From NCBI RefSeq assembly GCF_900167085.1, contig NZ_FUXA01000013.1, forward strand, positions 1 to 64,000: DNA of 64,000 bases, written 5' to 3'. Position numbers and translations under genes: made by a program. The notes under the pieces were generated by a model, which had not been told where the DNA came from, searched no databases, and worked only from the letters and a program-made list of their open reading frames with translations. Of this stretch, positions 54,150 through 62,863 are shown piece after piece; position 1 is the first letter of the stretch, and every line of letters starts with the position of its first letter. Origin of the DNA: Eubacterium ruminantium (GTDB lineage: Bacteria > Bacillota > Clostridia > Lachnospirales > Lachnospiraceae).

Positions 54150-55763
54150 TTAAAGCTGTGGACCTGCAGCAACAAGTGCCTTACCAGCTTCATTTGTTTC
54201 ATACTTCTTGAAGTTCTTGATGAATCTCTCTGAAAGATCCTTAGCCTTAGCTTCCCACTCAGAAGCATCAGCATATGTATCTCTAGGATCAAGAATATTT
54301 GTATCTACTCCAGGAAGTTCTGTTGGAACTTCAAAGTTGAAGTATGGAATTGTCTTTGTAGGAGCATTCTTGATATCGCCATTAAGGATAGCATCGATTA
54401 TACCACGTGTATCCTTGATTGTGATTCTCTTTCCTGTTCCGTTCCATCCTGTATTTACAAGATAAGCCTTAGCTCCGCTCTTCTGCATCTTCTTAACGAG
54501 CTCTTCACCGTACTTTGTAGGATGAAGTTCAAGGAATGCCTGTCCGAAGCAAGCTGAGAATGTAGGTGTAGGCTCTGTGATTCCACGCTCTGTACCTGCA
54601 AGCTTAGCTGTGAATCCTGAAAGGAAGTAGTACTGTGTCTGCTCAGGTGTAAGGATTGATACTGGAGGAAGTACTCCGAAAGCATCTGCTGAAAGGAAGA
54701 TTACGTTATCAGCGTCAGGACCTGAAGAAACCTTATTTACATTCTTAGCGATCTTCTCGATGTGCTCGATTGGATAAGAAACACGAGTATTCTCTGTAAC
54801 GCTCTTATCATCAAAGTCAATCTTACCATTTGCATCAACTGTTACGTTCTCAAGAAGAGCGTTCTTTCTGATTGCATTGTAGATATCAGGCTCTGAATCC
54901 TTGTCAAGACCGATAACCTTAGCGTAGCATCCACCTTCAAGGTTGAATACACCGTTATCATCCCAACCATGCTCATCATCACCGATAAGAAGTCTCTTAG
55001 GATCTGTAGAAAGAGTTGTCTTACCTGTTCCTGAAAGACCGAAGAAAATTGCTGTATGCTTACCTTCCATATCTGTATTTGCTGAGCAGTGCATTGAAGC
55101 CATGCCGTTAAGTGGAAGGAAGTAATTCTGCATTGAGAAGAGACCCTTCTTCATCTCTCCACCATACCATGTATTAAGGATAACCTGCTCCTTAGATGAT
55201 ACGTTGAAAAGAACTGCTGTCTCTGAGTTAAGACCAAGTTCCTTGAAGTTCTCTACCTTAGCCTTTGAAGCGTTGTAAACGATGAAATCAGGCTCAAAGT
55301 TTGCTTCTTCTTCAGCTGTAGGAACGATGAACATGTTCTTTACGAAATGTGCCTGCCAAGCTACTTCAACGATGAAACGAACTGCAAGACGTGTATCCTT
55401 GTTAGCTCCGCAGAAACCATCTATAACATAAAGCTTCTTGTTTGAAAGCTCTTCAACTGCAAGCTTCTTACATGCATCCCAAGCTTCCTGAGATGCTGGA
55501 TGGTTATCATTTGGATACTCAGGTGTTGTCCACCAAACTGTATCTTTTGACTTCTCATCCATAACGATAAACTTATCTTTAGGTGAACGACCTGTATAAA
55601 TACCTGTCATAACATTTACAGCACCAAGTTCTGTAACAACACCCTTATCATATCCTTCAAGAGCTGGATTTGTTTCTTCTTCGAAAAGCTTCTCATACGA
55701 TGGATTGTAAACGATTTCCTGTACGCCTGTAATACCGTACTTACTTAAATCAACTGTTGCCAT
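54150..55763 (-). CDS. pckA: ATP-type phosphoenolpyruvate carboxykinase
   Basis: The 537-residue enzyme interconverts oxaloacetate and PEP with ATP/ADP. ATP-type motifs are [10 protein letters not shown], the P-loop GLSGTGKTT (242-250), LIGDDEHGW (metal site) and the C-terminal [11 protein letters not shown]. In anaerobes of this family it often runs in the PEP-to-oxaloacetate direction to conserve energy. A consensus promoter with nested dyads lies upstream. Confidence 0.97.
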   Translation of the reverse strand: MATVDLSKYGITGVQEIVYNPSYEKLFEEETNPALEGYDKGVVTELGAVNVMTGIYTGRSPKDKFIVMDEKSKDTVWWTTPEYPNDNHPASQEAWDACKKLAVEELSNKKLYVIDGFCGANKDTRLAVRFIVEVAWQAHFVKNMFIVPTAEEEANFEPDFIVYNASKAKVENFKELGLNSETAVLFNVSSKEQVILNTWYGGEMKKGLFSMQNYFLPLNGMASMHCSANTDMEGKHTAIFFGLSGTGKTTLSTDPKRLLIGDDEHGWDDNGVFNLEGGCYAKVIGLDKDSEPDIYNAIRKNALLENVTVDANGKIDFDDKSVTENTRVSYPIEHIEKIAKNVNKVSSGPDADNVIFLSADAFGVLPPVSILTPEQTQYYFLSGFTAKLAGTERGITEPTPTFSACFGQAFLELHPTKYGEELVKKMQKSGAKAYLVNTGWNGTGKRITIKDTRGIIDAILNGDIKNAPTKTIPYFNFEVPTELPGVDTNILDPRDTYADASEWEAKAKDLSERFIKNFKKYETNEAGKALVAAGPQL

Positions 55764-55811
55764 TTTCTGTACCTCTTTCTTTAATTTATTGTCAGCCTTT
55801 TTTTTAACTTA

Positions 55812-55862
55812 AAGGCTAGGTTTCCAGCTAAAAATTATAGCTGATATGCCTAGCCTTGTCAA
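55812..55862 (-). promoter_or_regulatory. pckA promoter embedded in nested inverted repeats
   Basis: TTGACA (55857-55862), a 17-base spacer and TATAAT (55834-55839) form a perfect sigma-A promoter on the minus strand. The -10 box lies inside a dyad made of AAGGCTAGG (55812-55820) and CCTAGCCTT (55849-55857), and an inner TAGCTG/CAGCTA pair (55825-55843). This is a strong candidate operator for a repressor that blocks the -10. Confidence 0.8.
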
Positions 55863-55935
55863 TCTTATTCGTTAGTCTTTACTAACAATTTTGATATCAG
55901 TTATCACTCTGTAATAGATATATTCAATATCTATT

Positions 55936-56535
55936 TTATTTTGCAGGAGGTGTCGTCTCGATACTATCGAGAATCGACTGAACATCTTCATCATCGATGC
56001 TCATTGTATTGTCGCCGGCTTTTGTTATTATGGATACCTGAAGGTCTTCTTCACCTTTATTACCTTCCAGTATTGTATATTCATATCCGGCACTGGAACA
56101 AGTATATCCAGACCATGAATATCCGGCTTTTTCGAATGAATCGATATCTTTTACATCATCATAAAAACTCCTTGCAGAAACAAATGTAGTTCCAGGCGGA
56201 TAATAATTTATATTCATTCCGCATTTTCCAAACATATCTGTCTCTGTCTCAGCTCCTTTATAAATCTGAAGCTGCTTAGGATCAAGGGCATTCTCTTCCT
56301 CTGCCCACATATCTTTAACATCAAATGCTTTCCATCCATCCGGAACAAGAACCTTTATAATTCCTGTATCCTTAGGTGTTCCTACCGACTTTGCTTCAGT
56401 AGTAACTGTGTTTTCTCCGCCTGAACCTGAACCGGAAGTTTTCTTATCCTTTCCGCAGGCTGTAAGACAAAAAGCTGATGAAACCATGATCAATGCTAAA
56501 ACTAACCCCTTCTTAACCCTGTTCTTTTTAATCAT
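55936..56535 (-). CDS. Lipoprotein of unknown function
   Basis: From the ATG at 56535 (AGGAGAGG 3 bases upstream) the protein is 199 residues. A lipoprotein signal peptide ends at LTACGKDKK, followed by a Ser/Gly/Thr linker and a ~150-residue soluble domain without a recognised motif. It is anchored on the outer face of the membrane. A gap of ~100 bases separates it from the membrane gene upstream. Confidence 0.8.
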   Translation of the reverse strand: MIKKNRVKKGLVLALIMVSSAFCLTACGKDKKTSGSGSGGENTVTTEAKSVGTPKDTGIIKVLVPDGWKAFDVKDMWAEEENALDPKQLQIYKGAETETDMFGKCGMNINYYPPGTTFVSARSFYDDVKDIDSFEKAGYSWSGYTCSSAGYEYTILEGNKGEEDLQVSIITKAGDNTMSIDDEDVQSILDSIETTPPAK

Positions 56536-56632
56536 ATTCCTCTCCTTTTTTGATTTGTGATACATTAAGTATTTATCTCAAAACCCTCAGATATTATATC
56601 ACATATCAATCATTTTTCCAAAGTAAAATAAC

Positions 56633-58126
56633 TTAGTTATACTTTGGAGTTGCTTCAAGAACATCCATGATATCCTTGATCACAAAAGCATCAGCCTCAA
56701 TTCTTGCTTTATCTGTAGGATAATCAATAGCCTTCTGCATATTAGCATCAAATGAATCTCTTTGTGTCTGAATACCGGCAAAGATCTTATTTCCAACAAT
56801 AGTAAGCATAATTCCGCTGTACTTCTGTTTAAGGAACATGATTCTTTCCATGTAATCCGGTGTCAAAACATAAAATGCGTAATGAGCATCGCTTGAATGG
56901 ATATTGAACATGTTATTGAAACTTACATTTTCAGTTTCTATCTTGGTAGAGTTGCTCACACCGGCTTTATATAAATACCCCTTAGGAATAACTTTTATAA
57001 GTGCCTGCACATTTTTAGGTATATCTATAGCAAACATCCTACCTTTGAAATATGTTACAGTGCTGCTGCTCTTACCGCTGTTTGTATGCTGCTGAACAAG
57101 AACATCCGCAGTTTCAAACCTCACACCTTTATATGTTCCGCAAATATAATCTTCACTTCTGAAAATATTTCCGAGTCTGCAAAGTCCAAAACTCTGTACA
57201 GCACCTGCTCCAAAACCTTCATCCCAGGCATAATATAAATTCTGAAAATTTTCCTGAAGCACATCATTTACAAATATCTTTTTATATAATGCCTTAAATC
57301 TTCTTTTATTACTTATACTGTTTTTGTTCGGTATCAGTAATATAATGCATACGATGAAAAATAAAAATGGAAATACTGTCACTACACTACTCGTACTTTC
57401 TCGCTGGATTCCGGCGAATAAAAATGATCCTACAAATAATGCTAATACTGCCAGTATTGAAACTATTGTTATTAAATTACTTTTCTTTCTGGCCTTTTCA
57501 AGGATTTCCAATTTTTCATGTAAGCCTTTACCTTCCATTGTTCTAAGATAATTGCTTACATCTACCCTTTTAGCGTTATTGGCAGCTGCACTTCTGTTGC
57601 TACCAATTCCCATCGCGCTGCCGCTGAGAGCTCCAAGGGCACCGCCAAGCATTATATTCCTTGCACCGAAAATACTTCCTGCATTTAAATAAGAATTCAT
57701 AAGTCCCCCAAAACCTCTTACAGGGAGACAGTTCTTCTCATTAAATGGTCCCGGTCCGGCGCCGTTCATACTAATGCTTGTAGAAAAACTATCCATATTA
57801 TTTAAATTTCCATTCGGTCCAAACTGATTTCCGTAGCCATTTGGGGTTCCTGCAAATCCGTTCGGCATTCCGCCCATTCCGTTCGGTATTCCACCCATTC
57901 CATTTGGTGCGCCTCCCATTCCGTTCGGCATTCCGCCCATTCCATTTGGTGTGCCTCCCATTCCGTTTGGCATTCCACCCATTCCATTTGGTGTGCCTCC
58001 CATTCCGTTCGACATTCCACCCATATCGCTACTCTGATTATTAAGTGGAGCCCCGTTGTTTCCACCCGGGACTCCTCCATTTGTCATATTATTCATCAGT
58101 TGTTCGCGAAGAATATCATTCCTCAT
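56633..58126 (-). CDS. DUF3137-like membrane protein with MGG-repeat N-terminus
   Basis: From 58126 (GAGGAT 6 bases upstream) the protein is 497 residues. Residues ~20-90 are a run of ~7-residue Asn-Gly-Met-Gly-Gly-x-Pro repeats. Two membrane segments follow at ~225-270 (IVSILAVLALFVGSFLFAG, VTVFPFLFFIVCIILLI). The C-terminal ~220 residues resemble the DUF3137 family, which often sits next to lemA. The role is unknown. It is 18 bases downstream of lemA. Confidence 0.75.
   Translation of the reverse strand: MRNDILREQLMNNMTNGGVPGGNNGAPLNNQSSDMGGMSNGMGGTPNGMGGMPNGMGGTPNGMGGMPNGMGGAPNGMGGIPNGMGGMPNGFAGTPNGYGNQFGPNGNLNNMDSFSTSISMNGAGPGPFNEKNCLPVRGFGGLMNSYLNAGSIFGARNIMLGGALGALSGSAMGIGSNRSAAANNAKRVDVSNYLRTMEGKGLHEKLEILEKARKKSNLITIVSILAVLALFVGSFLFAGIQRESTSSVVTVFPFLFFIVCIILLIPNKNSISNKRRFKALYKKIFVNDVLQENFQNLYYAWDEGFGAGAVQSFGLCRLGNIFRSEDYICGTYKGVRFETADVLVQQHTNSGKSSSTVTYFKGRMFAIDIPKNVQALIKVIPKGYLYKAGVSNSTKIETENVSFNNMFNIHSSDAHYAFYVLTPDYMERIMFLKQKYSGIMLTIVGNKIFAGIQTQRDSFDANMQKAIDYPTDKARIEADAFVIKDIMDVLEATPKYN
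57855..58022 (-). repeat. 21-bp tandem repeats in the DUF3137-like gene
   Basis: About eight 21-base units (seven residues, NGMGGxP) are arranged head to tail; the third base of codons varies, so the protein repeat is better conserved than the DNA. Confidence 0.85.
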
Positions 58127-58144
58127 ATTCGTATCCTCAACCAA

Positions 58145-58699
58145 TTAATGAAAATTCATCTGAACATCATTTCTCTTATATTCCTCTGCAACGAATAATT
58201 CTTTTGATGTAGCTCCGATAGCTCCGGCAATTATTGAAGCAGGAAACATAACGATTCTTGTGTTATATGCATTAACATTTGCATTGTAAAGACGTCTGGC
58301 TGCCTGAAGATGCTCTTCACAATCAGCTATTGAAACCATAAGCATCTTGTATGTCTCACTTGAAAGAAGCTGTGGATAAGCTTCTGCTGTAAGTCTAAAC
58401 TGATTTGATGCGTTGTTCATCATTTCAAGAGCCTGCTGCTTTTCCTGAATAGACATTCCTGAACGAAGTCTGATAGTTTCATAAAGAACTCTTGCTTCGT
58501 GTGAAGTATATTCCTTTACAACCTCAAGCTGCTTTGTAAGTACGTCATATCTCTTTGTAAGAGCTATATCAATTCCTGAAGAAGCTTCATCACATTTAAG
58601 AGATAGTCTCCTTATTCCATTCATTGTTGAAACGTACCAAACGATTATCGAAAAGATAACCACTCCAACAATAATTAAAACAATTCCTAATGCTCCCAT
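58145..58699 (-). CDS. lemA: LemA family membrane protein
   Basis: A 184-residue LemA protein with one N-terminal membrane helix (LGIVLIIVGVVIFSIIVWYV) and a long helical bundle (NGIRRLSLKCDEASSGIDIALTKRYDVLTKQLEVVKEY, ARRLYNANVNAYNTRIVMFPASIIA). The family works with DUF3137-type partners at the membrane; function unclear. A 24-base repeat element lies 106 bases upstream. Confidence 0.9.
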   Translation of the reverse strand: MGALGIVLIIVGVVIFSIIVWYVSTMNGIRRLSLKCDEASSGIDIALTKRYDVLTKQLEVVKEYTSHEARVLYETIRLRSGMSIQEKQQALEMMNNASNQFRLTAEAYPQLLSSETYKMLMVSIADCEEHLQAARRLYNANVNAYNTRIVMFPASIIAGAIGATSKELFVAEEYKRNDVQMNFH

Positions 58700-58804
58700 A
58701 TGTAGTCCTTTCCTCTGCCTCTCTCGCAGAAATAAAATTTAATATGTACTTCATGTATTGTATTGTATATAAATCAGCACATATTTACAACCAATATGAG
58801 TAAC

Positions 58805-58828
58805 CTTTTTCGTCAACTTACGGTTGCA
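58805..58828 (-). repeat. 24-bp element, copy 1, upstream of lemA
   Basis: The element matches the copy at 59462-59485 in 22 of 24 bases. On the minus strand it starts TGCAAC and holds AAGTTGACGAAAAAG, with a CAAC/GTTG mini-hairpin. TTGACG may be a -35 box. It lies 106 bases before the lemA ATG. Confidence 0.7.
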
Positions 58829-58861
58829 AAACACATTTTTTGTAAACTCAAATTGAAAATC

Positions 58862-59371
58862 TTATTTTTTCTTTTTGAACTGTGCAACGAATCTCGGGAA
58901 TTCTTTCTCCTGGTAAGGAAGAAGTTTTTCTGCAAGATTTGCCATAAGATAACCCTTCATACCGTTCTTAAGCTTAAAGTCAATTTTCTGAACCTTTTTA
59001 TTGAGGAAACTGTAATTGCTAACTTCAAGTGATGCGAACTCATCATATTTAACAAATACAAATCTCTCTATCTGTGGTTCAAGCTTTTCAGGAGATGCCT
59101 TGAGCATTACCTTTGGAACCTTAAGAGGAATAAACCCTAAACCATATTCTGTCTGGTTGATCAAAAATGCATCGCTGCTTCTGAAAATATTTGTGGAAGC
59201 TGATTCTGCCATAGCTCCGATCATTCCTCCAACCGCACCGCCTAACATACCTGCAGTAGAAGAAGTCTTTGCAAAGTTTTTATAAGCTAAAAAAATGCAA
59301 TTCTGACTTGCAATACAATTAACTGATTTAAAAAGATTCCACGCTTTTTCATAAGTACTAAACTGTTCCAT
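58862..59371 (-). CDS. Hypothetical protein with glycine-zipper segment
   Basis: A 169-residue protein. A Gly/Ala-rich stretch at ~40-58 ([20 protein letters not shown]) is a possible membrane insertion; the rest is mixed alpha/beta, and ~100-169 ends in a basic KKKK tail. I do not recognise the family. It belongs to the lemA neighbourhood and shares an upstream element with lemA. Confidence 0.65.
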
Positions 59372-59461
59372 GATATTTCTCCTTTTATATATATAAATAT
59401 ATTCAACTCATAAGCTCTATATTACTAAAAAGGATAACTACAATCTACCAACGAAAGCTAA

Positions 59462-59485
59462 CTTTTTCGTCAACTTATAGTTGCA
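59462..59485 (-). repeat. 24-bp element, copy 2
   Basis: The second copy, 91 bases upstream of the start of the 169-residue gene, with the same orientation as copy 1. Beyond the 24 bases, TTGG and TGTA are also shared at similar distances. Confidence 0.7.
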
Positions 59486-59508
59486 CCTACAAAAATCACG
59501 CTAATTTA

Positions 59509-61008
59509 TCAACATTTCAGCAGTTCAATCCTTATGCACATATCTTTTGAAACCTCATCTTTTCCAACGGATCCATCAGCTCTTCCAAGAGATTCGTCAG
59601 TTCTTCCAAGAGATTCGTCAGCTCTTCCAAGAGATTCGTCAGCTCTCTCATTCGATTCATCAATTCTTTCACCGGATCCGTCAGCTCTTCTATTCAACCC
59701 ATCGATTCTTCCAATTGCTCCATCGGATTTATCACCTGAACTGTCAACTATCTCTGCATAAATCTCTCCGTCCATTTTATGCAAAAGTTTTCTGCAAATG
59801 TATAAGCCAAGGCCGCTGCCTTCACGGGTTCCTGTATTGGTTCCTCTGTAAAAGCTTTCGAATATATTTCCGATCTCTGACTTTTTCAACATACATCCGG
59901 TATTCCTTATCGCAACCTCCACGGAATACTCTTCCTCGGAAACAGCAATATCTATCTTATTTTTATCTCCGTATTTGATTGCATTTTCTATTACATTTTG
60001 GAATACTTCCACAAGTCTGTCTTTGTCGCCTCTGATAAGAGTATTTTTGTAATTGCCGATATTAAAATCAATGCCTTCAAGCTTCATTTTGTCATGATAA
60101 TAATCATCAATTTCATGGAACAGATCTCTAAGATAGATTTCGGTATTTTCAACTTCAAATTCAATAATGTCTTCATTTGAGGCAGCAACTATCCTCTTCA
60201 TATATCCTTCTATCTCGGAAACTTTTTCGCCTATTGCATCTGCGGATGATATAACTTTATCTTCTTTATAAACGCCCTTACTGATTGCTTTTGCATAAAG
60301 GCTGATTGCATTTAACGGGGTCTTGATATCATGTGAAAGCGACATCAGAAGGACTTTTTTATCTCTCTCATTCCTAAGATTCTCCGCCTTAGTTTTTTCA
60401 TATTTTTCACGAAGCATATTCATGCCCCAGTTAAACTTACCAAGACTTTTGTCAGTATGGATTTTCAGCGGTTTTGTAAGATTTCCTTTTGCTATTTCAA
60501 CCGGAAGATCTTCAATCCTTCTAAATGGCATAACATATTTTCTGTCAATCATGAGAATAATTCCGGCCATGATAATTCCGGTAAAAATAATGAGTAGATC
60601 AACCATAATGATTATTTTTTTAATATTATCCCGTCTGACATTTATAGTTCTTTCGATATAGACAATTTTATAAATATAATCGTCAGTGAAATAATAAATG
60701 CATTTTTCTCCGTTACTGAAATCAAGATCTTCATTTAAACTATTATCTATGGATTTACTGTCTTTTGATTCGACGCGTAATATATATCTGAAAGCCACGC
60801 TTTCATCCACAGATGAAAGCGTCGACAGATTCTCTGCCGCCGCGTTATATTTCATCTCATATTCATTTATCAGCTGCTCTACTCTGTTTAATTCTACGAT
60901 ATAAGAATCATCTTCCGCCGGAAACATTTTCTTTATTATAAATATATTCATTCCGACAATGATGACCATCATTAAGATAAAGCATGTTACCAGCTTTTTT
61001 ACATTCAT
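59509..61008 (-). CDS. Sensor histidine kinase with repeat insertion
   Basis: A 499-residue kinase: membrane helices at ~6-28 and ~133-155 with an outside sensor between, a HAMP-like linker, the H-box SLSHDIKTPLNAISLYAK near 227, and ATPase N, G1 and G2 boxes (NVIENAIKYGDKNKI, EGSGLGLYICRKLL). Between the last two strands (GEIYAEIVD and DMCIRIELL) ~60 residues of Arg-Ala-Asp-Glu-Ser-rich repeats are inserted. GGGGCGG precedes the ATG. It follows the response regulator by 10 bases and works with it. Confidence 0.88.
   Translation of the reverse strand: MNVKKLVTCFILMMVIIVGMNIFIIKKMFPAEDDSYIVELNRVEQLINEYEMKYNAAAENLSTLSSVDESVAFRYILRVESKDSKSIDNSLNEDLDFSNGEKCIYYFTDDYIYKIVYIERTINVRRDNIKKIIIMVDLLIIFTGIIMAGIILMIDRKYVMPFRRIEDLPVEIAKGNLTKPLKIHTDKSLGKFNWGMNMLREKYEKTKAENLRNERDKKVLLMSLSHDIKTPLNAISLYAKAISKGVYKEDKVISSADAIGEKVSEIEGYMKRIVAASNEDIIEFEVENTEIYLRDLFHEIDDYYHDKMKLEGIDFNIGNYKNTLIRGDKDRLVEVFQNVIENAIKYGDKNKIDIAVSEEEYSVEVAIRNTGCMLKKSEIGNIFESFYRGTNTGTREGSGLGLYICRKLLHKMDGEIYAEIVDSSGDKSDGAIGRIDGLNRRADGSGERIDESNERADESLGRADESLGRTDESLGRADGSVGKDEVSKDMCIRIELLKC
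59570..59695 (-). repeat. 21-bp tandem repeats in the histidine kinase gene
   Basis: Six consecutive 21-base units of the GATTCGTCAGCTCTTCCAAGA type (plus strand; starts at 59570, 59591, 59612, 59633, 59654, 59675) encode seven-residue units such as ADESLGR. The first four are nearly identical and the last two have drifted. Confidence 0.9.
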
Positions 61009-61018
61009 AAGTCCGCCC

Positions 61019-61681
61019 CTATTCGAACCTGTAGCCTACTCCCCATACCGTCTTTATGTGAAGAGGATTCTTCGGATCTGTTTCAAGTTTTTCTCTAAGC
61101 CACTTTATATGAACCGTAAGTGTCTGTGCTTCACTTTCACTGTCCATTCCCCAGACATGATTGAACAGTGCATTTTTATCAAGAGTCTTGCCTCTGTTTT
61201 CCATCATATATAAAAGTAGTGAAAATTCTGTTTTATTGACCGGAACTTCCTTCTGATCCACAAATACTTTACGTTTCACTTTATCAAGCTTTATATTACC
61301 GATAGTTATGTCATCAGATCCGTATCTTCTTTTCATAATGCCCGCTACCTTAGCAAGCAAAATATCTATATCATACGGTTTCTCGATATAATCATCAGCA
61401 CCCAGGATAAGGCCGTTCATTTTATCATCCTTCGTTCCTTTTGCGCTGACTATCAGTATGGGAACGTCGCTATTTTCTCTTATCCTGCGGCAAACTTCAA
61501 AACCGTCAACACCCGGAAGCATTATATCAAGAATAACTACTTTAGCCCCGTCCTCTTCAAATATAGACAGAGCCTCTTCTCCGGATAAAGCATGATAAAC
61601 ATCATAACCTTCCACCGTAAAGAAATCCTGAAGCAAAATACCTATTTCTTCATTGTCTTCAACTATAAGAATGTCAGCCAT
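61019..61681 (-). CDS. OmpR-family response regulator
   Basis: From 61681 (GGGAGG 5 bases upstream; an earlier in-frame ATG at 61738 lacks a site) the protein is 220 residues. The receiver has DILIVEDNEE, the phosphorylated Asp in VVILDIMLPGVDG, and the Lys of VSAKGTKDD. The C-terminal winged helix ends with HIKWLREKLETDPKNP and VWGVGYRFE. It probably controls the ABC transporter genes upstream and possibly the lemA group. Confidence 0.93.
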   Translation of the reverse strand: MADILIVEDNEEIGILLQDFFTVEGYDVYHALSGEEALSIFEEDGAKVVILDIMLPGVDGFEVCRRIRENSDVPILIVSAKGTKDDKMNGLILGADDYIEKPYDIDILLAKVAGIMKRRYGSDDITIGNIKLDKVKRKVFVDQKEVPVNKTEFSLLLYMMENRGKTLDKNALFNHVWGMDSESEAQTLTVHIKWLREKLETDPKNPLHIKTVWGVGYRFE

Positions 61682-61753
61682 CTTTGCCTCCCTCTTTAAA
61701 GTATCTTTATATCTTCTTCCATAAGACTTTTGCTGCAAGTAATCGATTTACGA

Positions 61754-62533
61754 TTACCAACCCATTTCAACAAGCCAGTTATTGACTGTTTTTTCTCTTT
61801 TCTTCATCTCAGCTTCGGTAATATCGCCCTTTGGAGATTCCACCTTTCCGAGCTCCAATTCTCCTTTAATATTACCATCAACTATATATAAAATTCTACT
61901 GCATTTTGCTGCACTTTTCATATCATGAGTTACCATCATTATGGTCATTCCTTCGCTGTTCAGCTTAATCATCATCCTCATAACTTCTTCGGAAGAATTT
62001 CTGTTGAGAGCCCCTGTAGGTTCATCCGCAAAAAGGATTCCCGGGTTATTGATAAGACTTCTGCAAATGCATGCTCTCTGAAGCTGACCACCTGATATTT
62101 CAGTAATATCATTATCCGCTATTTCGGATATTTCCATCTTTCTCATCAATTCCTTTGCGCGCTCATCTACTATTTTTCTATTCTTTTTACCACCGGCTTC
62201 ATATCCCGGAAGTATTATATTGTCATATACTGTAAGATTCTTCAGCATATTCATCTGCTGAAATATAAATCCCATTTTAACAAGACGGTAGTCGGCAAGA
62301 TTCTTCTCTGACATATCTGCTATCTCTTCATTATCGAACTTAACACTACCCGCTGTTGCTCTGTCCATTCCGGAAACAGAGTAAAGAAGTGTTGATTTGC
62401 CGGATCCTGATGGTCCCATTATTGCAACCATTTCACCATCATCTATATTAAACGAAACATTTTTAAGTACATTTATCTGTCTTTTATTTACTTCATATGT
62501 CTTGCATAAATCTTTAACTTTAAGTGCTGCCAT
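61754..62533 (-). CDS. ABC transporter ATPase, MacB/LolD/BceA type
   Basis: A 259-residue ATPase with Walker A GPSGSGKST, signature ISGGQLQRACICRSL, Walker B GILFADEPTGALNRNS and switch His in MMVTHDMK. These are the marks of ATPases that serve FtsX-like permeases. A ~25-residue tail (ITEAEMKKREKTVNNWLVEMGW) follows the core. It is separated from its permease gene by a repeat-rich spacer. Confidence 0.92.
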   Translation of the reverse strand: MAALKVKDLCKTYEVNKRQINVLKNVSFNIDDGEMVAIMGPSGSGKSTLLYSVSGMDRATAGSVKFDNEEIADMSEKNLADYRLVKMGFIFQQMNMLKNLTVYDNIILPGYEAGGKKNRKIVDERAKELMRKMEISEIADNDITEISGGQLQRACICRSLINNPGILFADEPTGALNRNSSEEVMRMMIKLNSEGMTIMMVTHDMKSAAKCSRILYIVDGNIKGELELGKVESPKGDITEAEMKKREKTVNNWLVEMGW

Positions 62534-62863
62534 ATCATTTCCTCCTTTGGTTTGTTACTTATATACCGATCTAATATTTTTAATGCTTCTTATTTTCCAC
62601 CCGTAAAAAAATTTACAGCCGTGGTGTTTAATTATATTTTTCAATCTACAGTCATCACGTTATTTTATATTTTAATCCGCAGCCGTCGCATTTATTTGAT
62701 ACTGCTATATTATTTAGCAGCCGTCGCATTTATTTGGTACTGCTATATTATTTAGCAGCCGTCGCATTTATTTGATACTGCTATATATTATTTAGCAGCC
62801 GTCACATTTATTTGATACTGCTATATATTATTTAACGACGGCTTTGGGATTTACAATGGATAT
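62534..62863. other. Repeat-rich spacer between ABC ATPase and permease
   Basis: The 330-base gap in an otherwise tight operon holds four 38-40 base tandem repeats (62679-62834), preceded by more degenerate copies. No gene is seen. Confidence 0.75.
62679..62834 (-). repeat. Four 38-40-bp tandem repeats
   Basis: Copies at 62679-62716 and 62717-62754 (38 bases), then 62755-62794 and 62795-62834 (40 bases). Each starts GCAGCCGTCGCATTTATTTG (or a one- or two-base variant) and ends in AT-rich sequence. Less regular copies lie at ~62617-62678. The half-unit after the last copy reads CGACGGC. Confidence 0.92.

Noticed and set aside
57802-58080. Minus-strand frame rich in Glu/Trp/Met within the MGG repeat region
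   Set aside because: It is the +1 reading of the 21-bp repeats in the DUF3137-like gene.
62679-62834. CRISPR array
   Set aside because: Units abut each other without spacers; this is a plain tandem repeat.
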